Below, one piece after another: positions 1 to 6,863 of a DNA stretch of 10,601 bases; position 1 is the stretch's first letter; each line of letters begins with the position of its first letter. Location of the stretch: assembly GCA_964415045.1 (NCBI GenBank), contig CAYPZL010000188.1, positions 1 through 10,601 of the forward strand, given 5' to 3'. The stretch is from CAYPZL01 sp964415045. GTDB lineage: Bacteria > Planctomycetota > Phycisphaerae > Sedimentisphaerales > Anaerobacaceae. The position numbers were made by a program, and so were the translations under genes. The notes under the pieces were generated by a model. It had not been told where the DNA came from and did no database searches. It was given only the letters and a program-made list of their open reading frames with translations.

Positions 1-92
1 ACCGCAACGCCCCGATCCCGGGCGGTACGGGCCTGATCACCGTCGACGAGATTCGGCTCACCAGGCCGCACTCGGACAACGGACAGGAATGA
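1..92 (+). CDS. C-terminal end of an exported or carbohydrate-binding-like protein (partial)
   Basis: An open frame enters from the left edge; its complete codons start at position 3 and it stops at TGA 90-92, giving 29 visible residues. It includes GGTGLITVDEIRLTRP. A glycine turn followed by a strand of the form ‑I‑x‑V/I‑D‑E/D‑I‑R‑L‑x‑R‑P is how many LamG/concanavalin-like and carbohydrate-binding beta-sandwich domains end in large planctomycete surface proteins. That reading comes from family pattern memory and is not decisive at this length. No start, signal or catalytic site is visible. The next gene starts 158 bases later with a hairpin in between, so this gene probably ends its own transcript. 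Confidence 0.55.
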   Translation, partial: RNAPIPGGTGLITVDEIRLTRPHSDNGQE

Positions 93-142
93 GGTTCTTC
101 CTGCAAAGATAACGTATGGCCCTCAGGGCCACCCGCCCGCGG

Positions 143-175
143 GACCCGCACCGGACGTGACATCCGGCGCGGGTC
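143..175 (+). terminator. GC-rich hairpin, possible terminator of the upstream gene
   Basis: GACCCGCACCGGA (143-155) pairs with TCCGGCGCGGGTC (163-175) around a 7-base loop. This gives a 13-base stem with one A·C mismatch. It lies 50 bases after the upstream stop codon and about 75 bases before the pseudopilin start. There is no T-tract immediately behind it (the nearest is TCTTTT at about 206-211), so classical intrinsic termination is uncertain. It could instead stabilise a 3' end or be part of the leader of the next gene. Confidence 0.4.
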
Positions 176-238
176 TCCGGGGCTTCGAGAGGAAAAGGCG
201 CTGCATCTTTTCCCGACATGCAGACACAGACCACGCAC

Positions 239-243
239 AGGAG
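239..243 (+). promoter_or_regulatory. Shine-Dalgarno site that fixes the pseudopilin start at GTG 251
   Basis: AGGAG lies 7 bases before GTG 251. The in-frame ATG at 218 has no comparable site at the right distance. Starting at 251 also gives a short basic leader (MKRRG) directly in front of FTLIELL, as expected for a prepilin. Confidence 0.75.
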
Positions 244-250
244 AATTGCA

Positions 251-586
251 GTGAAGCGCAGAGGTTTCACGCTCATTGAGCTGTTGGTCGTAATCGCCGT
301 CATTGCGTTGCTGATGGCCATTCTCATGCCCGAGCACACGAACAGCCCGCCGATCTTTGAGAACGGAACCGGCGGCTCCGGCATGATGCAGCGCTACTGC
401 ATCAACCGCCACCACGGATGCATCAACGCCGTCTTCGTTGACTTCTCCGTCCGCAGGGTCGGCCTCAAGGAGCTCTGGACGTTGAAGTGGCACAAGGCAT
501 TCGACACGACCGGCCCCTGGACGAAAGCCGGCGGTGCCGTCACGGACGATTGGCCGCAGTGGATGCAGGCGCTCAAAGAGTACTGA
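251..586 (+). CDS. Shortened type II secretion-like pseudopilin (prepilin N-terminus joined to family C-terminus)
   Basis: The product has 111 residues from GTG 251. It opens with a class III (prepilin peptidase) signal: MKRR, then G^FTLIELLVVIAVIALLMAILMP. Cleavage is expected between G and F, and the helix anchors the protein in the inner membrane before any assembly into a pseudopilus. The rest carries the C-terminal block of planctomycete pseudopilin-like proteins, with RHHG-x5-VDFSVRRVGLKELWTLKWH and a tryptophan-rich tail ending WPQWMQALKEY. The RHxG-to-VD spacing is a variant of the H-X9-DG motif (here DF). From memory, family members are roughly twice this length, with a Cys- and Trp-containing middle between helix and tail. 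Here ILMP is followed directly by EHTNSPP, so the middle seems to be missing in frame. It is 46 bases ahead of the first sulfatase and may be co-transcribed with it. Function is unknown and it may be a decayed but still open gene. Confidence 0.75.
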   Translation: MKRRGFTLIELLVVIAVIALLMAILMPEHTNSPPIFENGTGGSGMMQRYCINRHHGCINAVFVDFSVRRVGLKELWTLKWHKAFDTTGPWTKAGGAVTDDWPQWMQALKEY

Positions 587-616
587 CAACGTCGAGGCAC
601 GAGTGTTCGTTCCTTT

Positions 617-622
617 GGAGGA
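617..622 (+). promoter_or_regulatory. Shine-Dalgarno site for sulfatase 1 (favours ATG 633)
   Basis: GGAGGA ends one base before ATG 624, which is too close to work for that codon. It is 10 bases before ATG 633, slightly long but usable. ATG 633 also places the twin-arginine motif near the N-terminus. Confidence 0.55.
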
Positions 623-632
623 CATGGAACGC

Positions 633-2141
633 ATGAGACATCGAAGCTGCACACGCAGGGGGTTTCTTCGCTGCACCGGGCTGGCCGCCGCGGCGGCATT
701 GACGGCGCGTTCAACAGGCCTTGCGGGCCTGGCCGAAAGAAAGCCGAATCGCAAGCCCAATTTCATCATCTTTCTCACCGACGACCAGGGATACAATGAC
801 GTTGGGTGCTTTGGCTCGCCTGCGATCAAGACGCCGAATTTCGACCGCATGGCGCGCGAAGGCACGATGCTGACCAGCTATTACGTCGGCTCTCCCGTGT
901 GCGGACCCAGCCGTGCGGCCCTCATGACCGGGTGTTATCCCATACGCGTCGCGGAGCCGCAGAACAGAAAGAACCTGCACACCATACCGCACACGAAGGA
1001 GATAATGTTGCCTGAAGTGCTCCGGCAAGCGGGCTATGCTACGGCACTCATCGGAAAATGGCACCTGGCCGGGGGACTCCACAGAGACGGCAAGTACCCT
1101 GCCCATCTCATGCCCAATGCCCGGGGATTCGACTACTTCTACGGGACGCCGCTTCACAATGGAACCACGCCGACCGTCACATCCAAAGCCTTCCAGGTCC
1201 AGATCATGCGCAATGATAAGGTGCTGGTTGACCGACTCGACCAGGAAGGCATGGACAACCTGACCGGCGACTATACCAGAGAGGCCGTACAGTTCATCAC
1301 CGAACACCGGGATGAACCCTTCTTCCTCTACCTCGCCCATAACATGCCGCACGTACCGCTGGGAGCATCGAAAGCGTTTCGCGGGAGATCAGCGGGCGGG
1401 CTCTACGGCGACGCGGTCGAGGAGCTCGACTGGAGCATGGGCCAGGTCCTCGACGTGCTGAAGAGGCTTGGCCTGGACGACAACACCTTCGTCGTCTTCA
1501 CATCGGACAACGGCCCGTGGGTCGAAGCGTATCTCAAAGGGTACTACGGTTCCGCCGCCCCCTTACGCGGCTCGAAAATGAAATCGTGGGAGGGCGGCCC
1601 GCGGGTGCCCTGCATTGTGCGATGGCCGGGGCGTATCCCTGCCGGCCAAACCTGCGATGAGATCGCCACGACCATGGACATCCTGCCGACCTTTGCCGCC
1701 CTGGCGGGGGCTCCGCCGGCTAAAGACAGAGCGATCGACGGCAAGAACATCTTTCCCCTGATTTCGGGCAAGACCCGAAGCAGCCCGCACGATCGCTACT
1801 TCTTCTACTGCTACACGCATCTTCACGGCGTGCGCAGCGGTCGCTGGAAGCTGATTCTCCCCCGCCCCGCCAAGCCCGCGTGGATGTCGTGGTGGGCCAG
1901 AATGGTTGACGAAGTCAAAGAGGTTCAACTTTTCGACCTCAAGAACGACATCAGCGAATCGACAAACGTCGCCCCAAAGCACCCCGAGGTTGTCGCGCGC
2001 CTGATGAAAATGATTGAAAGCGCGCGGGAGGAGCTGGACGACTGCGACCGCATCGGCACCGGCGCGCGGTTCTTCGATCCGGAACCGAAACGCCCGGATA
2101 TCAAGAAATACAACGCCTGGCTCGCGAAACACCGGAAGTGA
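633..2141 (+). CDS. Tat-exported sulfatase 1 (arylsulfatase A-like, subtype A, CGPSR)
   Basis: The product has 502 residues from ATG 633 and hydrolyses sulfate esters, probably on a polysaccharide outside the cytoplasm. A twin-arginine signal (TRRGFLR, residues 7-13) and an Ala-rich stretch open the protein. Sulfatase residues follow in the usual order: metal ligands D50-D51, formylglycine motif CGPSRAALMTG with Cys90, GKWHL with K142 and H144, PH at 240, SDN with D292-N293, and K315 in GSKMKSWEGG. The core is therefore complete. The WEGG-x-RVP-x-IVRWPGR loop puts it with arylsulfatase/GALNS-like members, the same subtype as gene 3. The C-terminus has the LFDLKNDISESTN block that ends most such enzymes. 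Cys90 must be oxidised to formylglycine by a maturase not present here. It is the first of four sulfatases in a probable operon. The exact substrate cannot be read from sequence. A start at ATG 624 is possible but fits the ribosome site less well. Confidence 0.93.
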   Translation: MRHRSCTRRGFLRCTGLAAAAALTARSTGLAGLAERKPNRKPNFIIFLTDDQGYNDVGCFGSPAIKTPNFDRMAREGTMLTSYYVGSPVCGPSRAALMTGCYPIRVAEPQNRKNLHTIPHTKEIMLPEVLRQAGYATALIGKWHLAGGLHRDGKYPAHLMPNARGFDYFYGTPLHNGTTPTVTSKAFQVQIMRNDKVLVDRLDQEGMDNLTGDYTREAVQFITEHRDEPFFLYLAHNMPHVPLGASKAFRGRSAGGLYGDAVEELDWSMGQVLDVLKRLGLDDNTFVVFTSDNGPWVEAYLKGYYGSAAPLRGSKMKSWEGGPRVPCIVRWPGRIPAGQTCDEIATTMDILPTFAALAGAPPAKDRAIDGKNIFPLISGKTRSSPHDRYFFYCYTHLHGVRSGRWKLILPRPAKPAWMSWWARMVDEVKEVQLFDLKNDISESTNVAPKHPEVVARLMKMIESAREELDDCDRIGTGARFFDPEPKRPDIKKYNAWLAKHRK

Positions 2142-2193
2142 CAGGCAAGCTGTTATGAGGCAGGATCGCTGCTGAGAAAAGGAGAGACACGTT

Positions 2194-3618
2194 ATGAACC
2201 GTCGTGACTTTCTCAAGCGTGCGGGCGTCGCCGCCTGCCTGGGTATGCCGGCCGCGAGCGTGAAGGCCGCCACTCGAACGGGAACGGACACATCCCGCAA
2301 ACCGAACGTACTGCTCATCCTCACCGACGACCAGCGTGGCGACACGATCGGCGCACTGGGCAATCCTCACATCAAGACCCCCAACCTGGACAAGATCGCG
2401 CGGTCGGGCTTTGCGTTCGAGAACGCCTACTGTCTGGGCGCCGACGTGGGCGCGGTGTGCCTGCCGAGCCGGAACATGCTCATGAGCGGCCGAGTCTACT
2501 TCCGCTTCACGGGCAAGCTCGGCAAGAACAGCCGGAATTACGCCTCCGCCGACAAGCCCAACTTCCCGGACTCCATGAACGCCGCCGGCTACGAAACCTA
2601 TCACCACGGAAAAAGCGGCAACACCGCGAGGCTGATCCACAAGCGCTTCGACCACTCCAAATATGTCGTTCACCACAACAAGTTCAAGAGCGTGCAGCCG
2701 GGCAAGATCGTGGTAGACGACGCCATCAGCTTCCTGAAGTCTCGCTCCCGGGACAAGCCGTTCTTCATGTACCTGGGCGTCTCGGAGCCGCACGACCTGC
2801 GTATCCCGGCGCAGGAATACCTGGACATGTACCGCCGCCGGGACATTCCGCTTCCGGAGAACTACCTGCCCTTCCATCCCTTCGACAACGGCGAGCTCAC
2901 CATCCGGGACGAACGCCTTGAAGCGTGGCCTCGCACGCGGGAGACGATCCGCCGGCATCTCCACGAGTACTACGGCATGATCACCGGGCTGGACCGTCAC
3001 TTCGGCCGGCTGTTCCGGACGCTCAAAGACCTCGGCCAGTTCGAGAACACCGTCATCATCTTCTCCTCGGACAACGGTCTGGCCATCGGCAGTCACGGCC
3101 TGATGGGCAAGCAGTCGGTGTATGAGCACTCCGGCAAGGTCCCGCTCCTCTTCGCCGGCCCCGGCATACCGAAAGGCCGCTCCGATGCGCTGGTGTACCT
3201 GATGGACATCTTCCCCACCGTCTGCGAACTCATCGGCGCGCCGGTTCCCGACGGACTGGACGGCTGCAGCCTGGCCTCCGTCATCGGCGGCAGGAAGTCC
3301 GGCGTGCGAGAGACATTGTTCTCTTCGTATCGCCAGTGCCAGCGGGCCGTGCGAGACGAACGCTGGAAGCTGATTCGCTACCCGCTGATCAACAAAACCC
3401 AGCTTTTCGACCTGCGGAACGATCCGCACGAGACAAAAGACCTGTCCGGCAGTCCGGGCCAGGCTCAGCGGATAGAAAAATTGATGGCCCTGATCCGCCG
3501 GTGGCAACGCAAGCTGGGAGACGAACAACCGTTGACGTCGGACGCTCCGAAACCGGCGCAGGTCGATATCGAGTTCTTCAAAAACAACGCCCCTCAGAAG
3601 AAAACGAAGCAAGGATAG
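2194..3618 (+). CDS. Tat-exported sulfatase 2 (subtype B, CLPSR, GKWH histidine missing)
   Basis: The product has 474 residues. ATG 2194 has AGGAG 9 bases upstream. MNRRDFLKRAG is a textbook Tat signal with a likely cut after about residue 26. Metal ligands are D45-D46 and the formylglycine motif is CLPSRNMLMSG with Cys89. H200 lies in SEPHD, D293-N294 in SSDNG, and K306 in GKQSVYEHS. The GKWH signature normally following G-Y-x-T reads HHGKSGN: K140 is present, but Trp and His are replaced by S141 and G142. In Pseudomonas arylsulfatase the equivalent His contacts the formylglycine or sulfate, so activity, mechanism or substrate pocket may differ; H137-H138 just before might compensate. The C-terminal half closely resembles gene 4, including RAVRDERWKLIRYP and QLFDL-x-NDPHET, so the two are paralogues. 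It lies 52 bases after gene 1 and 26 before gene 3. Substrate is unknown. Confidence 0.92.
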   Translation: MNRRDFLKRAGVAACLGMPAASVKAATRTGTDTSRKPNVLLILTDDQRGDTIGALGNPHIKTPNLDKIARSGFAFENAYCLGADVGAVCLPSRNMLMSGRVYFRFTGKLGKNSRNYASADKPNFPDSMNAAGYETYHHGKSGNTARLIHKRFDHSKYVVHHNKFKSVQPGKIVVDDAISFLKSRSRDKPFFMYLGVSEPHDLRIPAQEYLDMYRRRDIPLPENYLPFHPFDNGELTIRDERLEAWPRTRETIRRHLHEYYGMITGLDRHFGRLFRTLKDLGQFENTVIIFSSDNGLAIGSHGLMGKQSVYEHSGKVPLLFAGPGIPKGRSDALVYLMDIFPTVCELIGAPVPDGLDGCSLASVIGGRKSGVRETLFSSYRQCQRAVRDERWKLIRYPLINKTQLFDLRNDPHETKDLSGSPGQAQRIEKLMALIRRWQRKLGDEQPLTSDAPKPAQVDIEFFKNNAPQKKTKQG

Positions 3619-3633
3619 TGGAATCGATGAGAG

Positions 3634-3638
3634 AAAGG
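3634..3638 (+). promoter_or_regulatory. Shine-Dalgarno site for sulfatase 3 (favours ATG 3645)
   Basis: AAAGG lies 6 bases before ATG 3645. The in-frame ATG 3627 has AAGGA 11 bases upstream, at the end of gene 2, and would only add six residues before the Tat motif. ATG 3645 gives the same MNRRDF start as genes 2 and 4. Confidence 0.5.
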
Positions 3639-3644
3639 CCAGAT

Positions 3645-5045
3645 ATGAACAGACGAGATTTTCTGCGCACGATGCTCGCCGGGGCCGCCGCCGGATTCAT
3701 CCTTGGCAACATCGGGACTCGACAGGCCGGTGCGGCAAGCCGTCAGGATGACAGTCCGCCGAACATCATCATCATCTACGCGGACGACCAGGGGTACCAG
3801 GACCTCGGCTGCTTCGGCTCGCCGACGGTGCGGACTCCCAACATCGACAGGCTGGCGCGCGAAGGGATGCGGTTCACCAGCTTCTATTCTGCCTACTGCG
3901 TTTGCTCGGCGTCCCGGGCGTCGCTGATGATCGGCTGTTATCAGCCCCGGCTGAGCATGCCCGGCGTGCTCGGACCCAACTCGAAGGTGGGACTCCATCC
4001 CAACGAGGTGACCATTGCCGACATGCTCAAGAGCCGTAACTACGCCACGATGTGCATCGGCAAGTGGCACCTCGGGGACAACCCGGAAACGTTGCCCACC
4101 GCGCAGGGCTTCGACCACTACTTCGGCCTGCCCTACAGCAACGACATGGCACGCATCAAGCCGTGGGGCAACAAGGCCGACGACCTCGACAGGATATGGA
4201 AGCTCAAGAAGTGGGACATCTACAAGAACGCCCTCTATCGCGACACCGAAATCATCGAGTCGCCCGTCAACCAGACCACGTTGACGCAACGCTATACCGA
4301 CGAGGCGGTCCAGTTCATCCGCCGCAACCGGAACAAACCGTTTTTTCTGTATTTTCCTCACACGATGGTGCACGTGCCGCTGTTCGTCTCCGACGACCGC
4401 TACGAGCCCGATACGACGAAGGCGTACAAGCTGGCCGTCGAGCACGTGGATTGGTCGGTGGGCCGGGTTCTCCGGACGCTGGAGGAACTGGGGATCGCCG
4501 ACAACACCCTGATCGTGTACAGCTCGGACAACGGTCCGTGGCTGAGCAAGAAACACCACGGCGGCAGCGCTCTGCCCCTGCGGGCGGGCAAGGGCACGAC
4601 GTACGAAGGCGGCATGCGCGTGCCCGGCATCATGCGCTGGCCCGCTCGCATCGGCGCCGGGGCCGTCTGCGACGAGGTCGTCAGCACGATCGACATGCTG
4701 CCCACGATCGCCTCGATTGTCGGTGCCCAGCCGCCCGATCACCCGATCGACGGACTTGACGTCTCGGCTCTTCTAACGGACCCGAAAACGCCTTCCCCGC
4801 ATCGCAAAGTGGGCTTCTTCTACTACAAGGGAGGCAAGGTCGAAGCCGTGCGGCGCGGCAGATGGAAGCTGCGAGTTGCAGGCAGGCAACCGGAACTTTA
4901 CGACCTCGACGCCGACATCGGCGAATCGACCAATCTCGCTTCGGCTCGACCGAAGGTCGTGAAGGAACTCAAAGACCTGATCGCCGCATACGATGCGCAA
5001 CTGAAAGCGAACAGCCGCCCCGCGTGGCGAGCCGCCGCGAAATGA
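3645..5045 (+). CDS. Tat-exported sulfatase 3 (subtype A, formylglycine motif CSASR)
   Basis: The product has 466 residues. MNRRDFLRTMLAG opens a Tat signal with AGAA near residues 28-31 as the likely cut. Metal ligands are D47-D48. The formylglycine motif is C87-S-A-S-R91, with Ala where Pro is usual, preceded by a second cysteine at C85. K140 and H142 sit in CIGKWHL. The second histidine, H243, lies in HTMVHVP, where the family usually has PH. D295-N296 are in SSDNG and K316 in AGKGTTYEGG. All catalytic positions are thus filled. The EGG-x-RVP-x-IMRWPAR loop pairs it with gene 1. CxAxR motifs are known to be accepted by anaerobic radical-SAM maturases (anSME), while the oxygen-dependent formylglycine-generating enzyme prefers CxPxR, so anaerobic activation is inferred. 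It begins 26 bases after gene 2. The frame is open far upstream, but that part overlaps gene 2 and is not coding. Substrate is unknown. Confidence 0.93.
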   Translation: MNRRDFLRTMLAGAAAGFILGNIGTRQAGAASRQDDSPPNIIIIYADDQGYQDLGCFGSPTVRTPNIDRLAREGMRFTSFYSAYCVCSASRASLMIGCYQPRLSMPGVLGPNSKVGLHPNEVTIADMLKSRNYATMCIGKWHLGDNPETLPTAQGFDHYFGLPYSNDMARIKPWGNKADDLDRIWKLKKWDIYKNALYRDTEIIESPVNQTTLTQRYTDEAVQFIRRNRNKPFFLYFPHTMVHVPLFVSDDRYEPDTTKAYKLAVEHVDWSVGRVLRTLEELGIADNTLIVYSSDNGPWLSKKHHGGSALPLRAGKGTTYEGGMRVPGIMRWPARIGAGAVCDEVVSTIDMLPTIASIVGAQPPDHPIDGLDVSALLTDPKTPSPHRKVGFFYYKGGKVEAVRRGRWKLRVAGRQPELYDLDADIGESTNLASARPKVVKELKDLIAAYDAQLKANSRPAWRAAAK

Positions 5046-5113
5046 TCCCGGCATCGCATCGGGCAAGAGACAAACACAGGATTGCAGCAGATAGAAACGA
5101 GGAGATCGAGCGT

Positions 5114-6604
5114 ATGAACAGACGTGACTTCATTGCGACGATGTCAATGGCGGCGCTGGCGGGTCCGGGCCTGCTCCGCGGGGCCGGACGCCCGTCGAAA
5201 CGGAAGAGGCTGAACGTGTTGTTCCTGTACTCGGACGACCAGCGTGCCGACACCATCGGCGCCTGGGGCAACCGGTACATCAAGACGCCGAATCTCGACC
5301 GCCTGGTGCGAGAGGGCTTCAGCTTCAAGCGCAACTACTGCTTCGGGGGCAACAGCGGCGCGGTATGCGTGCCCAGCCGGGCGATGGTCAATTCGGGCCG
5401 GACCTGGTTTCATGTCAAGAACGACCTCTCGAACGCCACGATCCTGCCCGAGCTTCTCCGTCAGCAGGGCTACGTGACGTTCGCCACGGGCAAGTGGCAC
5501 AACGGCCAGGCGTCCTGGCTGCGCGGATTCGAACGCGGCAAGGCGATCATGTTCGGCGGCATGGCCGATCACACCCGCGTACCGGTGCGCGACCTGGGCC
5601 CGGACGGCAAACTCACCGCCCAGCGCACCGGCGGCTCGTTTTCCAGCGAGCTGTTTGCCGACGCGGCTATCGAGTTCCTCAGAGAATACAAAGGGGAGAA
5701 GCCCTTCTACGCCTACGTGCCCTTCACCGCGCCGCACGATCCCAGGCAACCGCCCGTCAAGTACCGCGAAATGTACTTCCGGAACCGCCCGCCCCTGCCG
5801 AAGAACTTCCTGCCGCAGCATCCCTTCGATAACGGCCATTGCACCGGCGGCCGGGACGAGAACCTGGCACCGTGGCCCCGAACGCCCGAGGTCATCAGCG
5901 ACCAGCTCTGCGAGTACTACGGCCTGATCACGCACATGGACGAGCAGATCGGTCGGATCCTCGACGCCCTCGATGAGACGGGCCACGCGGGCAGCACCCT
6001 GGTGATCTTCGCCTCGGACCAGGGCCTCGCCGTCGGCAGTCACGGCCTCCTGGGCAAGCAGAGCGTATACGAGCACTCGATGCGCTCGCCGCTCATTTTT
6101 CGCGGCCCCGGCGTGCCCGAGGGCGCGGAATCCGAAGCGTTCTCCTATCTCTTCGACATCTTTCCCACGGTTTGCGACGTGTTGGGCGTGGACGTGCCGG
6201 CCGGCGTCGAAGGCTCGAGTCTCGCCCCCATCTGGCGCGGCGAGAAGTCCCGGGTACGCGACTTGATCTTCCTGCCCTTCCGAGACATCCAGCGGGCGGT
6301 GCGCGACGAACGCTGGAAGCTCATACGCTATCCTGAGATCAACTACACGCAGCTCTTCGACCTGGAGAATGACCCGCATGAGACGCGCAATCTGGCGAGC
6401 CATCCGCAACACCAGGCCACCGTCGAGCGTCTGCTCGCGCTGATGAAGAGATGGCAAACCAGGGTCGGTGATACGCTTTCGCTTACGACGAACAAGCCGA
6501 AACCGAAGGAGATCGACCTGGCCGGACGCGAGCGAAAGCCGGACAGGTGGCAGCCCGCCTGGATTCGGAAGAAGTACTTCGGAGAGATCGAGAAAGGCGC
6601 GTGA
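5114..6604 (+). CDS. Tat-exported sulfatase 4 (subtype B, CVPSR)
   Basis: The product has 496 residues. ATG 5114 has AGGAG 9 bases upstream. MNRRDFIATMSMAALAG is a Tat signal. Metal ligands are D41-D42, the formylglycine motif is CVPSRAMVNSG with Cys85, and GKWHN gives K127 and H129. H208 lies in TAPHDP, and K315 in GLLGKQSVYEHS. The metal-binding Asn of the usual SDN is a Gln here (SDQG, D302-Q303). Sulfatases vary at this position (N, H or Q), so this is probably tolerated. Long blocks match gene 2, including PRT-x-E-x-I-x(3)-L-x-EYYG-x-IT, RAVRDERWKLIRYP and NDPHET. Gene 4 has the canonical GKWH that gene 2 lacks, so the pair probably divides substrates rather than duplicating function. 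It is the last gene of the sulfatase run, 68 bases after gene 3 and followed by a sulfatase scrap and a probable terminator. Substrate is not identifiable. Confidence 0.94.
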   Translation: MNRRDFIATMSMAALAGPGLLRGAGRPSKRKRLNVLFLYSDDQRADTIGAWGNRYIKTPNLDRLVREGFSFKRNYCFGGNSGAVCVPSRAMVNSGRTWFHVKNDLSNATILPELLRQQGYVTFATGKWHNGQASWLRGFERGKAIMFGGMADHTRVPVRDLGPDGKLTAQRTGGSFSSELFADAAIEFLREYKGEKPFYAYVPFTAPHDPRQPPVKYREMYFRNRPPLPKNFLPQHPFDNGHCTGGRDENLAPWPRTPEVISDQLCEYYGLITHMDEQIGRILDALDETGHAGSTLVIFASDQGLAVGSHGLLGKQSVYEHSMRSPLIFRGPGVPEGAESEAFSYLFDIFPTVCDVLGVDVPAGVEGSSLAPIWRGEKSRVRDLIFLPFRDIQRAVRDERWKLIRYPEINYTQLFDLENDPHETRNLASHPQHQATVERLLALMKRWQTRVGDTLSLTTNKPKPKEIDLAGRERKPDRWQPAWIRKKYFGEIEKGA

Positions 6605-6643
6605 ATCGTCGGATATGTCGGCAAGTGGCACCTGGACGGGGGC
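6605..6643 (+). pseudogene. Scrap of a fifth sulfatase active site (GYVGKWHLDGG)
   Basis: Immediately after the TGA of sulfatase 4, in the same frame, the codons read IVGYVGKWHLDGG (6605-6643). GY-x-GKWHLDGG is the second sulfatase signature, which carries a catalytic Lys and His, but in a version different from both genes 2 and 4. It is typical of other planctomycete sulfatases. Nothing recognisable as sulfatase follows and there is no start codon, so it is best read as a remnant left by deletion of another sulfatase gene of the run. A chance match over 11 residues including GKWH is unlikely but cannot be excluded. Confidence 0.5.
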
Positions 6644-6709
6644 ATTGCCCGCAAGCAGACGGGAGACGACGCGGTGCGAGCCTGCACGCAGGAAGGCCGA
6701 CGCCTCGCG

Positions 6710-6740
6710 AAAAGAAGGCAGTCCCAGCCTCTTTTCTCTT
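6710..6740 (+). terminator. Probable intrinsic terminator of the sulfatase operon
   Basis: AAAAGAAGGC (6710-6719) pairs with GCCTCTTTT (6727-6735) around a 7-base loop, with one bulged A. A pyrimidine- and T-rich stretch (CTCTT) follows. The A-run before and T-run after the GC core are the usual form of a terminator that can act in both directions. It sits about 105 bases after the last sulfatase stop and before the sigma-54 promoter of the next gene, separating two transcription units. Confidence 0.5.
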
Positions 6741-6863
6741 GCATTTTCCGACGAAGCTGTCACAATAAACAGCGGAGAAACACCTCAACACAGTCGCGCC
6801 GAATGGTTCTGAAGCCTGTATGGGTCGGTCCATGGGGTCGGGTCGCAATATGGAGGAGTGCGA
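6741..6863. other. Non-coding stretch between the terminator and the small ORF
   Basis: I see no recognisable protein or RNA here. TTGCAT (6739-6744) and CACAAT (6761-6766), 16 bases apart, are a poor sigma-70-like pair. A short GGGTCGG repeat (6822-6828, 6835-6841) looks incidental. The region lies where an activator of the sigma-54 promoter would bind (about 130-250 bases upstream), but I find no convincing inverted repeat. Confidence 0.3.

Noticed and set aside
218..250. ATG 218 as the start of the pseudopilin
   Set aside because: There is no ribosome site at a suitable distance, and it would place 11 extra residues before the basic prepilin leader. GTG 251 has AGGAG 7 bases upstream.
595..610. 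Sigma-54-like AGGCACG ... TTCGT before sulfatase 1
   Set aside because: The -12 element reads CG instead of the required GC, and the predicted start would fall inside the ribosome binding site.
2158..2173. Sigma-54-like AGGCAGG ... CTGCT before sulfatase 2
   Set aside because: The GG and GC spacing is right, but two consensus bases differ. The transcript would start near 2184, at the end of the ribosome site only 10 bases before the ATG.
2101..3612. Long open frame on the - strand opposite sulfatase 2
   Set aside because: It mirrors the codons of a clear sulfatase in GC-rich DNA, and its product has no recognisable domain.
3336..3644. 103-codon upstream extension of sulfatase 3
   Set aside because: It overlaps the end of sulfatase 2 in another frame and has shadow-like composition (Arg, Pro and Ala rich). 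The Tat signal begins at 3645.
5047..5063. CCCG ... CGGG hairpin between sulfatases 3 and 4
   Set aside because: It has only four paired bases and no T-tract. The 68-base gap looks like ordinary operon spacing.
4862..5113. 84-codon upstream extension of sulfatase 4
   Set aside because: It overlaps sulfatase 3 in another frame. The ribosome site and Tat signal place the start at 5114.
5144..6763. 539-codon open frame on the - strand opposite sulfatase 4
   Set aside because: It is a GC-rich shadow of a well-supported gene, with no signal peptide or motif.
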